Shown: positions 7,021-16,207, counted from the stretch's first letter. The stretch is 50,178 nucleotides of DNA from Pseudomonas putida W15Oct28 (GCF_000708715.2 NZ_JENB01000037.1:1-50178); one strand, 5' to 3'. The notes: a model not told the origin generated them from the letters alone. Numbers and translations are program-made.

Positions 7021-8681
7021 CACCAGCTCCTGAACCGTGCAGGCGGGTTGTAGAGGCCGCCGGACCACTCGACCAGGTCGGCAATGCTGCGTGCGGCCAG
7101 CAGCTCACGGCTGGCGTCGGTGCGGCGGATGCCGAGGTCTTCGGGCAAGGCGATCAGGCCTTGCTGGCGCATGCGCAGGGTGTCTTTCGGGTCGTGGCGC
7201 AGGCCGATGGCGGTCACCCCGGCCACGGCGGCGATCATCTGCTGGCGTTCTTCCAGGCTGCGAGCCTTGTACAGATAGGCAATGCCCTCCTCGGTCAGCA
7301 GGTGAGTAACGTCATCGCCGTAGATCATCACCGGCGCCAGCGGCATGCCGGCCTTCCTGGCCACTTCAACGGCATCGAGGGTTTCCACGAAGGTGGGCTT
7401 GCCGCCTTCCTGGTACGTCTCGACCATTTGCACCACCAGCTTGCGCCCGCGCTCCAGCAGGGTTTCCGGCACGGTCATGTCGAGCCAGGCCGGGGTCGCG
7501 TGGCGCCGGCCACGCGGGTCGTGGCCCATGTTCGGCGCACCGCCAAAGCCGGCCAGGCGGCCGCGGGTAACGGTCGAGGAATGGCCATCGCCATCCACTT
7601 GCAAGGTGGCGCCGATGAACAGGTCGACGGCGTATTGCCCCGCCAGCTGGCACATCATGCGGTTGGAGCGCAGCGAGCCATCGCGGCCGGTGAAGAACAC
7701 GTCCGGGCGCTGGGCGATGTAGTCCTCCATGCCCAGCTCGGTGCCGAAGCAGTGCACGCTTTGCACCCAGCCGGTCTCGATGGCCGGGATCAGGGTCGGG
7801 TGCGGGTTGAGCGTCCAGTTGCGGCAGATCTTGCCCTTCAGGCCCAGAGACTCGCCGTAGGTGGGCAAGATCAGCTCAATAGCGGCGGTATTGAAGCCGA
7901 TGCCATGGTTCAGCGACTGCACCTGGTGTTTTTCGTAGATGCCGCGAATGGCCATCATCGCCATCAGCACATGCACCGGCTTGATGTGGCGCGGGTCGCG
8001 GGTGAACAGCGGTTCTATATAAAAGGGCTGGTCGGCGACCACCACAAAATCGACCCAGGACGCCGGAATATCGACCCGTGGCAGGTCATCCACGCGGTCC
8101 ACCAGTTGGTTGACCTGAGCGATGACGATACCGTCGCTGAACGCGGCCGGCTCCACCAGCGCCGGGGTGTCTTCGGTGCTGGGGCCGGTGTACAGGTTGC
8201 CGTCGCGGTCGGCCATGAAGCCGGCCACCAGGGTGACGTTGGGGATCAGGTCGACCAGCAGCCGCGAGTACAGTTCGATATAGGTGTGGATGGCACCGAC
8301 TTCGAGCAGGCCATCTTCCAGCAACTGGCTGATGCGCAGGCTCTGTGGGCCGGCGAAGGAGAAGTCGAGCTTGCGGGCGATGCCACGCTCGAACAGGTCC
8401 AGGTGCTCGGCGCGGCTGACGCTGGGCATGATCATGTGCAAGTCGTGCAGGCGCCCAGGGTCGACCTTGGCCAGCGAGCGCGAAAGGAAGTCGGCCTGCT
8501 TCTGATTGTTGCCTTCCAGTACCACCCGGTCGCCGGGGGCCAGCAGCAGTTCGAGGGCTTCGACGATACGTTCGGTGGGCAGCACCACGCCGTCGGCGAG
8601 GTGACGAACCCGATCGAGGCGGCGCTGCTTTTCGGCGCGCCGCCGCGACCATTGCGGCGGTGGATTCTGAGTTATTGTCAT
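7020..8681 (-). CDS. mdcA: Malonate decarboxylase alpha subunit MdcA
   Basis: A 553-residue acetyl-S-ACP:malonate ACP transferase, the first gene of the operon. It exchanges acetyl for malonyl on MdcC and releases acetate. Segments typical of the family include GDRVVLEGNNQKQADFLSRS near residue 50, GFMADRDGNLYTGPSTEDT, SLNHGIGFNTAAIELILPT and GFGGAPNMGHDPRGRRHATP. The ATG at 8679-8681 has GGAG about 6 nt upstream. The promoter should lie in the divergent gap 8682-8936. Confidence 0.95.
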   Translation of the reverse strand: MTITQNPPPQWSRRRAEKQRRLDRVRHLADGVVLPTERIVEALELLLAPGDRVVLEGNNQKQADFLSRSLAKVDPGRLHDLHMIMPSVSRAEHLDLFERGIARKLDFSFAGPQSLRISQLLEDGLLEVGAIHTYIELYSRLLVDLIPNVTLVAGFMADRDGNLYTGPSTEDTPALVEPAAFSDGIVIAQVNQLVDRVDDLPRVDIPASWVDFVVVADQPFYIEPLFTRDPRHIKPVHVLMAMMAIRGIYEKHQVQSLNHGIGFNTAAIELILPTYGESLGLKGKICRNWTLNPHPTLIPAIETGWVQSVHCFGTELGMEDYIAQRPDVFFTGRDGSLRSNRMMCQLAGQYAVDLFIGATLQVDGDGHSSTVTRGRLAGFGGAPNMGHDPRGRRHATPAWLDMTVPETLLERGRKLVVQMVETYQEGGKPTFVETLDAVEVARKAGMPLAPVMIYGDDVTHLLTEEGIAYLYKARSLEERQQMIAAVAGVTAIGLRHDPKDTLRMRQQGLIALPEDLGIRRTDASRELLAARSIADLVEWSGGLYNPPARFRSW

Positions 8682-8936
8682 GGTGGCTCCACAGGTTCGC
8701 TGTCGTGGAGGTCACCTTAGGGCTGCGCAGCCTGGCGGATCAATCAAGCTACCGGCGCGTTCGTTACGGTCAGGTTAATGAATTGCCCAGCCGGATCAGT
8801 GGCCTAAAGCAAAAATGCACGATGCCCCTGCATAATTGTCGATTGTGCAAGGCAAATTCGCATGACAGGATCCGGCGATCCTCCAGCGAACTCCAGACTT
8901 CACTTGGAAAATCAATAACAAAGCAGGGAGAACGCA
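8682..8936. promoter_or_regulatory. Divergent control region mdcA / acyl-CoA hydrolase
   Basis: A 255-bp gap between two divergent transcription units. It holds a nested palindrome at 8816-8849: outer arms TGCACGAT/ATTGTGCA (one mismatch) around an inner ATGC-CCCT-GCAT. This could be an operator for mdc or for the acyl-CoA genes. No clear sigma-70 boxes could be assigned by eye. Confidence 0.45.
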
Positions 8937-10007
8937 ATGACTGCGCACGCTAATACCTCGGCAACCGATCATGTACGGGCCGAGGTCCGCAACCAGGTCG
9001 GCCACCTGACCCTGAACCGCCCCGCCGGCCTCAATGCCCTGACCCTGGACATGGTCCGCAGCCTGCGCCAGCACCTGGACCAGTGGGCCGAAGACCCGCA
9101 AGTGCGCGCCGTGGTGCTGCGCGGCGAAGGCCCCAAGGGCTTCTGTGCCGGGGGCGATATCCGTTCGCTGCACGACAGTTTCAAAGCTGGCGACACGCTG
9201 CATGAAACGTTCTTCGTCGAGGAGTACGCCCTCGACCTGGTCATCCACCGCTACCGCAAGCCCGTGCTGGTGCTGATGGACGGCTTCACCCTTGGCGGCG
9301 GCATGGGCCTGGCCCAGGGCTGCGACCTGCGTGTGGTCACCGAGCGCAGCCGCCTGGGCATGCCCGAGGTCGGTATCGGCTACTTCCCCGACGTCGGCGG
9401 CAGCTACTTCCTGTCACGCATCCCCGGCGAGCTGGGCATCTACCTGGGCGTCAGCGGCACCCAGATCCAGGCGGCCGACGCCCTGTACTGCGGCCTGGCC
9501 GACTGGTACCTGGCCAGTGACCAGCTCGCCGCCCTCGACCAGGGCCTGGACCAGCTGAGCTTTGGCGACAACCCGCTCAAGGACCTGCAGAACCTGCTGG
9601 CCACACTCGGCACCCAGGCGCTGGAAGATGCCCCCCTGGAAAAACTGCGCCCGGTCATCGACCACTTCTTCGCCCTGCCCAACCTGCAAGCCATGGTCGA
9701 GCAATTGCGTGCGGTCAGTATCGGTGACAGCCATGCCTGGGCCGTGGCCGTCGCCGACCAGCTGGAAAGCCGCTCACCGCTGGCCATGGCGGTTACCCTG
9801 GAGATGTTGCGCCGCGGTCGCCAGCTGGGGCTGGAAGACTGCTTTGCCATGGAGCTGCACCTGGACCGCCAGTGGTTCCAGCACGGCGACATCATCGAAG
9901 GCGTGCGCGCCCTGATCATCGACAAGGACAAACAGCCTCGCTGGAACCCGCCGACCCTGGCCGCGCTGCAACCGCAGCGGGTTGACCAATTCTTCGAAGG
10001 CCTGTGA
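8937..10007 (+). CDS. Enoyl-CoA hydratase/3-hydroxyisobutyryl-CoA hydrolase family protein
   Basis: Crotonase-fold protein of 356 residues. The oxyanion-hole motif GFCAGGDI is at 68-75, FTLGGGMGLAQGCD at 117-130 and PEVGIGYFPDVGGSYFLSR at 143-161. The length and the C-terminal half fit 3-hydroxyisobutyryl-CoA hydrolase, a step of valine catabolism, better than a classical 260-residue enoyl-CoA hydratase. The ATG is preceded by GGGAG with 6 nt spacing. It is followed 16 nt later by an acyl-CoA dehydrogenase gene, so the pair may act on isobutyryl-CoA or another branched acyl-CoA. Confidence 0.85.
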   Translation: MTAHANTSATDHVRAEVRNQVGHLTLNRPAGLNALTLDMVRSLRQHLDQWAEDPQVRAVVLRGEGPKGFCAGGDIRSLHDSFKAGDTLHETFFVEEYALDLVIHRYRKPVLVLMDGFTLGGGMGLAQGCDLRVVTERSRLGMPEVGIGYFPDVGGSYFLSRIPGELGIYLGVSGTQIQAADALYCGLADWYLASDQLAALDQGLDQLSFGDNPLKDLQNLLATLGTQALEDAPLEKLRPVIDHFFALPNLQAMVEQLRAVSIGDSHAWAVAVADQLESRSPLAMAVTLEMLRRGRQLGLEDCFAMELHLDRQWFQHGDIIEGVRALIIDKDKQPRWNPPTLAALQPQRVDQFFEGL

Positions 10008-10023
10008 GCCCGGGAGTACACAG

Positions 10024-11175
10024 ATGCAAGACCTGGAACTGAGCGAAGAACAGATCATGATCCGCGACATGGCCCGGGACTTTTCCCGTGGCGAGATCGC
10101 CCCGCACGCCCAGGCCTGGGAAAAGGCCGGCTGGATCGATGACGGCGTGGTGCGCAAGATGGGCGAACTGGGCCTGCTGGGCATGGTGGTCCCGGAGGAG
10201 TTCGGCGGCAGCTACACCGACTACGTCGCCTACGCCCTGGCCGTGGAAGAAATCGCCGCTGGGTGCGGCGCCACCGGGGCGATGATGAGCATTCACAACT
10301 CGGTAGGCTGCGGCCCGCTGCTGGCCTACGGCACTGCCGAGCAACAACAGCAATGGCTGCCGCGCCTGGCCAGCGGCGAAGTGATCGGCTGCTTCTGCCT
10401 GACCGAGCCGCAGGCCGGCTCGGAGGCGCACAACCTGCGCACCCGCGCCGAACTGGTCGATGGCGAGTGGGTGATCAATGGCGCCAAACAATTCGTCAGC
10501 AATGCCCGCCGCGCCGGCCTGGCCATCGTCTTCGCGGTGACCGACCCGGAGCTGGGCAAGAAGGGCTTGTCGGCGTTCCTGGTGCCCACCGACAACCCGG
10601 GCTTCAAGGTCGACCGTAGCGAGCACAAGATGGGCATCCGCGCCTCCGACACCTGCGCGGTTACCTTCGACAATTGCCGCATCCCCGCTGCCAACCTCCT
10701 TGGCGAGCGTGGCAAGGGCCTGGCCATCGCCCTGTCCAACCTTGAAGGCGGCCGTATCGGCATCGCCGCCCAGGCGTTGGGCATCGCCCGCGCCGCGTTC
10801 GAGGCGGCGCTGGTCTACTCGCGCGACAGGGTGCAATTCGGCAAGCCGATCAACGAGCACCAGAGCATCGCCAACCTGCTGGCCGACATGCAGGTACAGG
10901 TGAACGCCGCACGCTTGCTGATCCTGCATGCCGCCCGCCTGCGCAGTGCCGGCAAGCCGTGCCTGTCGGAGGCGTCGCAGGCCAAGCTGTTCGCATCGGA
11001 AATGGCTGAGCGGGTGTGCTCGATGGCGATCCAGGTGCATGGCGGGTATGGCTACCTGGAGGATTACCCGGTGGAGCGCTATTACCGCGATGCACGGATT
11101 ACGCAGATCTATGAAGGGTCGAGCGAGATCCAGCGGATGCTGATTGCGCGGGAGCTGAAGCACTATCCCCTGTAG
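10024..11175 (+). CDS. Acyl-CoA dehydrogenase
   Basis: FAD-dependent acyl-CoA dehydrogenase of 383 residues. The FAD-binding segment CFCLTEPQAGSEA is near 122-134 and the C-terminal signature YEGSSEIQR begins near 363, where Glu364 is the expected catalytic base. The start MQDLELSEEQIMIRD at 10024 has GGGAG 7 nt upstream; the upstream in-frame start at 9982 lies inside the previous gene. Isobutyryl-CoA or a short branched acyl-CoA is a likely substrate from the neighbouring hydrolase; this is inference. Confidence 0.92.
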   Translation: MQDLELSEEQIMIRDMARDFSRGEIAPHAQAWEKAGWIDDGVVRKMGELGLLGMVVPEEFGGSYTDYVAYALAVEEIAAGCGATGAMMSIHNSVGCGPLLAYGTAEQQQQWLPRLASGEVIGCFCLTEPQAGSEAHNLRTRAELVDGEWVINGAKQFVSNARRAGLAIVFAVTDPELGKKGLSAFLVPTDNPGFKVDRSEHKMGIRASDTCAVTFDNCRIPAANLLGERGKGLAIALSNLEGGRIGIAAQALGIARAAFEAALVYSRDRVQFGKPINEHQSIANLLADMQVQVNAARLLILHAARLRSAGKPCLSEASQAKLFASEMAERVCSMAIQVHGGYGYLEDYPVERYYRDARITQIYEGSSEIQRMLIARELKHYPL

Positions 11176-11195
11176 TCGCGCGGCGACATGGTCTC

Positions 11196-11281
11196 TGTGG
11201 GAGCGGGCGTGCCCGCGAATCAGGCAACGCGATTGATGGCACCGGCTTCGCCGGTGTTCGCGGGCATGCCCGCTCCCACAG
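11196..11281. repeat. REP doublet
   Basis: Inward-facing REP cores (GTGGGAGCGGGCGTGCCC ... GGGCATGCCCGCTCCCAC) around GGCACCGGCTTCGCCGGTG. It separates the convergent acyl-CoA dehydrogenase and LysR genes and may act as a bidirectional transcript end. Confidence 0.85.
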
Positions 11282-11314
11282 GATGAGTGACAGGCTTGCG
11301 GGAGCAGTAGTCGC

Positions 11315-12247
11315 CTATCGCCAGTACCGCGAATCATCCACCACCTTCGCATGCCCCTCGAACACCGCAGGCAGCTGCTCCTTGAGGTAGTCGATCCAGG
11401 TGCGCACCTTGGCATCCAGGTAATGCCGCGACGGGTACATCGCATACAGCGCACTCTCGCGCAGCCGGTACGGCGCCAGCAGCCTGCACAAACGCCCCTG
11501 CTCGATCGACTGGCTGGCCGTATAGAACGGTAGCAGGCCGATCCCCATGCCCAATTCACTGGCCACCAGCATGGCGTCGGCAACGTTGGTGGAGAAGTTG
11601 TCGCTCGGTGCGATCACGCACTGGTCCACACCCTGGGGGAATACCCAGTCGCCTTCATACATGGGATACGCCATGCGCAGGCAGCGGTGCGCATGCAGGT
11701 CCTCGGGGCGCTCAGGCACGCCATGGCGCTCCAGATAACTGGGTGCTGCGCAGGGGATACTGAAGATATTGCCCAGCGGGACGGCAATCAGCTGTGAGTC
11801 CGGCAGCGCACCGTCCACGGTGATCACCACGTCATGCCCTTCGGCCAGCGGGTCAGGGTTGCGCTGGGACAGCGTCAGCTCGATCACCACTTCCGGGCAC
11901 AGCGCGTTGTAGCCGGCCACCAGCGGCATCAGCAACAGGCCCAGGCCGTGCGGGCAATGCAAACGCAGATGGCCGCGAGGCGTGAGGTGCGCACCCCGGG
12001 CTTCACCCACCGCCTCCTCAGTCAGCAGCATGATCTGCCGCGCACGCTCCAGAAACCGCTCACCCGCCTCGCTCATGCGCAGGCGCCGGGTGGTGCGGTG
12101 CAGCAGGCGGGTCTGCAGCTGGTTTTCCAGTTCGGCGACGATGCGCGAAACCTGTGCGGCAGAAATATCCAACGCATTGGCGGCCGCAGCGAAGCTGCCA
12201 CATTCCACCACACGGGCGAAGGTACGCATGGCATGCAGCATGTCCAT
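11315..12247 (-). CDS. LysR family transcriptional regulator
   Basis: A 310-residue LTTR. The winged helix-turn-helix is within residues 1-60 (MRTFARVVECGSFAAAANAL, QVSRIVAELENQL) and the C-terminal part is a substrate-binding effector domain. It is transcribed divergently from the DUF2790 gene, with 125 bp and a 33-bp palindrome between them, the usual layout for a LysR regulator controlling itself and a divergent target. The effector is unknown. Confidence 0.9.
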   Translation of the reverse strand: MDMLHAMRTFARVVECGSFAAAANALDISAAQVSRIVAELENQLQTRLLHRTTRRLRMSEAGERFLERARQIMLLTEEAVGEARGAHLTPRGHLRLHCPHGLGLLLMPLVAGYNALCPEVVIELTLSQRNPDPLAEGHDVVITVDGALPDSQLIAVPLGNIFSIPCAAPSYLERHGVPERPEDLHAHRCLRMAYPMYEGDWVFPQGVDQCVIAPSDNFSTNVADAMLVASELGMGIGLLPFYTASQSIEQGRLCRLLAPYRLRESALYAMYPSRHYLDAKVRTWIDYLKEQLPAVFEGHAKVVDDSRYWR

Positions 12248-12319
12248 GGGGTGTGCTCCTTGTTCAGTCTTATTCTTGCGTTACAGGCAGGAATCTATCA
12301 CGGACTGGCCCATTTATTG

Positions 12320-12352
12320 TGTATGACCAATGAATACATCATTAGTCATACA
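12320..12352. promoter_or_regulatory. 33-bp palindromic operator candidate
   Basis: Outer arms TGTATGAC (12320-12327) and GTCATACA (12345-12352) match perfectly, and inner arms AATGA and TCATT match around ATACA. The centre of the gap between lysR and the DUF2790 gene is the expected site for a regulator dimer or tetramer. Confidence 0.55.
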
Positions 12353-12372
12353 TTCAAGAAAAGGAGCCTGTC

Positions 12373-12633
12373 ATGAAACGTTCGATCGCTGTCCTTGCTG
12401 TTGCCGCCACCCTCGCCTCGTTCGGCGCCTTTGCCGATGCGGGCAGTGCGCAGCCCACCAGCAGCAATTATGAGTACGGCATGCCGCTGGATGTGGCCAA
12501 GGTCATCTCCATCACCCCTGCCAGCAACGCCGCCGACTGCCAGATTGGCACTGCACACATGGTGTACGTCGACCACCAGGGCCAGAAGCGCGAAATCGAC
12601 TACCGCGAAATGGGCAACTGCTCGCAGCAGTGA
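12373..12633 (+). CDS. DUF2790 domain secreted small protein
   Basis: An 86-residue protein with a signal peptide (MKRSIAVLAVAATLASFGAF, cleavage near AFA-DA), followed by the DUF2790 core: YGMPLDVAKVISIT, CQIGTAHMVYVD, REIDYREMGNC. The two cysteines could form a disulfide in the periplasm. AAGGAG lies 8 nt upstream of the ATG. The family is common in Pseudomonas, often as several copies per genome, and its function is unknown. It is probably controlled by the divergent LysR protein. Confidence 0.85.
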   Translation: MKRSIAVLAVAATLASFGAFADAGSAQPTSSNYEYGMPLDVAKVISITPASNAADCQIGTAHMVYVDHQGQKREIDYREMGNCSQQ

Positions 12634-12634
12634 G

Positions 12635-13327
12635 TCAGGCCAGTACCTGGGTGATCCAGCCCACCTGCTGATTGAAATCGTCGATTTTCGCCTGAGGCAC
12701 CGCGTCGCGGGCCCGCTCGAAATTGGTCAGGGTCTGCTGCTTCTGCCGCAGCATGCGCCGCCACTTGACCAGAAACGCCTCGCTTTTCTCCTGCATCAAC
12801 ACAGGGCCGAAGTACAGCTGTTCAGCGCTATACACCACCCTGCCCGGCTCGGCGACGATGATTTCGTAGTCGAAGCGGTTTTCCCGCAGCAGCTCTTCGC
12901 TGACGATCTGGTAACCATTGCCCGCCAGCCACTGGCGCAGCTCACGCTCACCGCCATTGGGCTGCAGCACCAGGCGCGTGACGCCGCCGAGGCGCTGCTT
13001 GCCGGCCTCGAGGATCTCGCACATGGTGTCGCCGCCCATGCCGCAGATGCTGACCACCGAGATGCGGTCTTGCGGCTCGACCGCCGCCAGGCCATCGGCC
13101 AGGCGCACGGTTAACCGGTCTTGCAGGCCGTTTCTGCGCACATTGCGCTGTGCCGAGGCGAACGGCGTCTGCGCCACCTCGCCCGCCACCCCGGCCTCGA
13201 TCACACCTCGCAGCATCAACGCTACCGGCAGGTAGCCGTGGTCCGAGCCGATATCAGCCAAACGCGCGCCCTGCGGTACATGTGCAGCCACGCGCTCCAG
13301 GCGCCTGGACAAAGTCTGTTCGTTCAA
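12635..13327 (-). CDS. trmK: tRNA (adenine(22)-N1)-methyltransferase TrmK
   Basis: SAM-dependent class I methyltransferase of about 230 residues. Motif I is ADIGSDHGYLPVAL, followed by CGMGGDTMCEIL and LVLQPNGGERELRQWLAGNG, the pattern of the TrmK/YqfN family that methylates A22 of tRNA. The start is taken as the TTG at 13325-13327 (reading LNEQTLSRRLERVA), with AGGGG 5 nt upstream. The frame is open to 13471, but that extension has no family-like sequence and would cover the promoter of the divergent gene. It converges on the DUF2790 gene with 1 nt between stops. Confidence 0.88.
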   Translation of the reverse strand: MNEQTLSRRLERVAAHVPQGARLADIGSDHGYLPVALMLRGVIEAGVAGEVAQTPFASAQRNVRRNGLQDRLTVRLADGLAAVEPQDRISVVSICGMGGDTMCEILEAGKQRLGGVTRLVLQPNGGERELRQWLAGNGYQIVSEELLRENRFDYEIIVAEPGRVVYSAEQLYFGPVLMQEKSEAFLVKWRRMLRQKQQTLTNFERARDAVPQAKIDDFNQQVGWITQVLA

Positions 13328-13464
13328 AGTGTGCCCCTGGCTTTGCAATGGGGCGCGATTCTGACGGTGAACGCCGCGTATTTCAAACACCTGGGCGCCC
13401 TCGACCGGATCCGCCTGCTCGCGTAGGCTTGCCGCTTTCCTTCCGTAGCAAGGCAAAACACACC

Positions 13465-13845
13465 ATGGCACATGCAGACATCATCTACACCCCGGACCCG
13501 GACGCCGAGTCGATTTCGTCCGACGTCGCCGAGTTCAACGGCGTGCTGGTCACCACCCAGATTCCGACCCACGCTGATGGCAGCCTGGAGCTGGGCGGCA
13601 TCGTCGAGCAAAGCGAATGCACCCTGGAGGCGCTGAAAGTGGCGCTGGAAAAGGCCGGCAGCGGCATGGACCGCGTGCTGCACCTGACCATCTACCTCAC
13701 CGACATGGCTGACCGCGCAGCGTTCAACGAGGTGTACCAGCGCTTCTTCAGCAAGCCATGGCCCGTTCGCGCGGCCGTGGGTGTAGCCTCCCTGGCGTTC
13801 GAAGGCATGCGCGTCGAAGTGACCGCAATGGCCGCCAAGCGCTGA
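13465..13845 (+). CDS. RidA family protein
   Basis: A 126-residue YjgF/RidA-fold protein. RidA proteins hydrolyse reactive enamine/imine intermediates released by PLP enzymes. Features are GVLVTTQIPTHADGSLELGG, TLEALKVALEKAGSGMDRVL, YLTDMADRAAFNEVYQRFF and PVRAAVGVASLAFEGMRVEV. The conserved arginine of active RidA proteins is matched by R in PVRAAVGV. The ATG at 13465 starts MAHADIIYTPD. It is divergent from trmK. Confidence 0.88.
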   Translation: MAHADIIYTPDPDAESISSDVAEFNGVLVTTQIPTHADGSLELGGIVEQSECTLEALKVALEKAGSGMDRVLHLTIYLTDMADRAAFNEVYQRFFSKPWPVRAAVGVASLAFEGMRVEVTAMAAKR

Positions 13846-13878
13846 CCTTCGCTTTGTAGGCGCGGCCTGCAGGATCGC

Positions 13879-14012
13879 CTGTGGGAGCGGCCTTGTGTCG
13901 CGATTGGGGTGCGCAGCGCCTCCAAGATCTTTGATTCAACCGCAAACCCGCCGGGGCCGCTCTGCGGCCCTATCCGACCGGTCCGGCGCCCCGGCAAGGC
14001 CGCTCCCACAGG
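13879..14012. repeat. REP pair of the GCGGCC type
   Basis: CTGTGGGAGCGGCCTTGTGT at the left and GGCAAGGCCGCTCCCACAGG at the right face inward around about 90 bp that includes a GGGGCCGCTCTGCGGCCC stem. It lies between ridA and the U32 peptidase gene. Confidence 0.8.
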
Positions 14013-14110
14013 TGCGCGTACTTGCACCTCCCGGCACCCCGAGGGTGCCGCCAGCCCGTTTCGCCGCTACAATGCCCGCCTAAACCGTGGCAGCCCGAAA
14101 ATATAACGAC

Positions 14111-16111
14111 ATGTCCCTTCCAAAGAATCACCTGGAACTGCTCAGCCCTGCCCGTGACGTGGCCATCGCCCGTGAAGCGATCCTGCACGGCGCTGACGCC
14201 ATCTACATCGGCGGCCCAAGCTTTGGCGCACGCCATAACGCCTGCAACGAAGTGGGCGAGATTGCCGAACTGGTCGAGTTCGCCCGTCGCTACCATGCGC
14301 GCGTGTTCACCACCATCAACACCATCCTCCACGACAACGAGCTGGAACCGGCACGCAAGCTGATCCATCAGCTGTACGACGCCGGCGTCGACGCGCTGAT
14401 CGTGCAGGACCTGGGGGTGATGGAGCTGGACATCCCGCCGATCGAGCTGCACGCCAGCACCCAGACCGACATCCGTACCCTGGAGCGGGCCAAGTTCCTC
14501 GACCAGGCCGGTTTCTCCCAACTGGTACTGGCCCGTGAGCTGAACCTGCAGCAAATCCACGCCATCGCCGCCGAAACCGACGCCGCCATCGAGTTCTTCA
14601 TCCACGGTGCGCTGTGCGTGGCCTTCTCCGGCCAGTGCAACATCTCCCACGCGCAGACTGGCCGAAGCGCCAACCGTGGCGACTGCTCGCAGGCCTGCCG
14701 CCTGCCCTACACCCTGAAAGATGACCAGGGCCGCGTGGTGGCGTTCGAGAAGCACCTGCTGTCGATGAAGGACAACAACCAGACCGCCAACCTGGCCGAC
14801 CTGGTCGATGCCGGCGTGCGCTCGTTCAAGATCGAGGGCCGCTACAAGGACATGGGCTATGTGAAGAACATCACCGCCCACTACCGCAAAGAGCTCGACG
14901 CCATCCTCGAAGGCCGCCCGCAATATGCCCGTGCGTCCAGCGGCCGGACCGAGCACTTCTTCCTGCCCGACCCGGATAAAACCTTCCACCGCGGCAGCAC
15001 CGACTACTTCGTCACCGACCGCAAGGTCGACATCGGCGCCTTCGACTCACCTACCTTCACCGGCCTGCCGGTGGGTGTGGTGGAAAAAGTCGGCAAGCGT
15101 GACATGCAAGTCCTCACCGAAGTGCCACTGACCAACGGCGACGGCCTGAATGTGCTGCTCAAACGTGAAGTGGTGGGTTTCCGCGCCAACATCGCCGAAC
15201 CCCGTGGCGAGTTCGAGGAAGACGGCCATAAGCGCTACCGCTACCGCGTCGAGCCCAACGAAATGCCCGAAGGCCTGCACAAGCTGCGGCCCAACCACCC
15301 GCTGTCGCGCAACCTCGACCACAACTGGCAGCAGGCCCTGCAACGCACCTCCTCCGAGCGCCGGGTTGGCGTGGAATGGCATGCTGTACTGCGCGAGCAG
15401 CGCTTGATGCTTACCCTCAGCAGTGAGGAAGGCGTCAGCGTGCAGGTGGCCCTGGACGGCCCGTTCGGTGAGGCCAACAAGCCGCAGCAGGCACTGGACC
15501 AGTTGCACGACCTGCTCGGCCAGCTGGGTACCACGATGTACCACGCCAGCAGCATCGAGCTGGACGCGCCGCAGGCGTACTTCATCCCCAACTCGCAGCT
15601 CAAGGCCCTGCGCCGTGAAGCCATCGAGGCGCTGACCGAGGCGCGCATCAAGGCGCACCCGCGTGGCGGGCGCAAGGCCGAGACCACGCCGCCACCGGTG
15701 TACCCCGAGTCGCACCTGTCGTTCCTGGCCAACGTGTACAACCAGAAGGCCCGCGACTTCTACCACCGCCACGGCGTGCAGCTGATCGACGCGGCCTACG
15801 AGGCCCATGAAGAACACGGTGAAGTTCCGGTGATGATCACCAAGCACTGCCTGCGCTTCTCCTTCAACCTGTGCCCCAAGCAGGCCAAGGGCGTGACTGG
15901 CGTGCGCACCAAGGTGGCACCGATGCAGCTGATTCAGGGTGATGAAGTGCTGACCCTGAAGTTCGACTGCAAACCGTGCGAAATGCACGTGGTCGGCAAG
16001 ATGAAAAACCACATCATCGACCTGCCAACCCCTGGCAGCGCGGTGGCCCAGGTGGTTGGGCACATCAGCCCGGAAGACCTGCTGAAGACCATTGTGCGCG
16101 CGCCGCACTGA
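14111..16111 (+). CDS. rlhA: U32 peptidase-family RNA hydroxylase, RlhA/YdcP-like
   Basis: A 666-residue protein with the U32 signature EFFIHGALCVAFSGQCNIS at about 160-178. The Cys residues there and CSQACR just after fit an iron-sulfur site. The long form with a C-terminal extension matches E. coli YdcP/RlhA (653 residues, 5-hydroxycytidine at C2501 of 23S rRNA, prephenate-dependent) rather than the shorter TrhP. Further cysteines occur near the C-terminus (HCLRFSFNLCPKQ, DCKPCEMHV). The ATG at 14111 (MSLPKNHLELLSPA) is chosen over one at 14087 because homologues begin near this point. The rRNA target is inferred. Confidence 0.78.
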   Translation: MSLPKNHLELLSPARDVAIAREAILHGADAIYIGGPSFGARHNACNEVGEIAELVEFARRYHARVFTTINTILHDNELEPARKLIHQLYDAGVDALIVQDLGVMELDIPPIELHASTQTDIRTLERAKFLDQAGFSQLVLARELNLQQIHAIAAETDAAIEFFIHGALCVAFSGQCNISHAQTGRSANRGDCSQACRLPYTLKDDQGRVVAFEKHLLSMKDNNQTANLADLVDAGVRSFKIEGRYKDMGYVKNITAHYRKELDAILEGRPQYARASSGRTEHFFLPDPDKTFHRGSTDYFVTDRKVDIGAFDSPTFTGLPVGVVEKVGKRDMQVLTEVPLTNGDGLNVLLKREVVGFRANIAEPRGEFEEDGHKRYRYRVEPNEMPEGLHKLRPNHPLSRNLDHNWQQALQRTSSERRVGVEWHAVLREQRLMLTLSSEEGVSVQVALDGPFGEANKPQQALDQLHDLLGQLGTTMYHASSIELDAPQAYFIPNSQLKALRREAIEALTEARIKAHPRGGRKAETTPPPVYPESHLSFLANVYNQKARDFYHRHGVQLIDAAYEAHEEHGEVPVMITKHCLRFSFNLCPKQAKGVTGVRTKVAPMQLIQGDEVLTLKFDCKPCEMHVVGKMKNHIIDLPTPGSAVAQVVGHISPEDLLKTIVRAPH

Positions 16112-16120
16112 TCATCACCT

Positions 16121-16207
16121 CTGTGGGAGCGGGCATGCCCGCGAAGAACCGAGCGCGGTGGATGGCACCGGCTTCGCCGGTGTTCGCGGGCACGCCCGCT
16201 CCCACAG
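16121..16207. repeat. REP doublet
   Basis: Inward-facing GTGGGAGCGGGCATGCCC and GGGCACGCCCGCTCCCAC cores around GGCACCGGCTTCGCCGGTG. It lies between convergent rlhA-like and sigma-54 activator genes. The flank after it (AACAAGACAGTT) also follows the 2449-2534 doublet. Confidence 0.85.

Noticed and set aside
7161..8720. A 519-codon plus-strand frame over mdcA
   Set aside because: Antisense to mdcA, His/Gln/Val-rich without motifs or a ribosome binding site.
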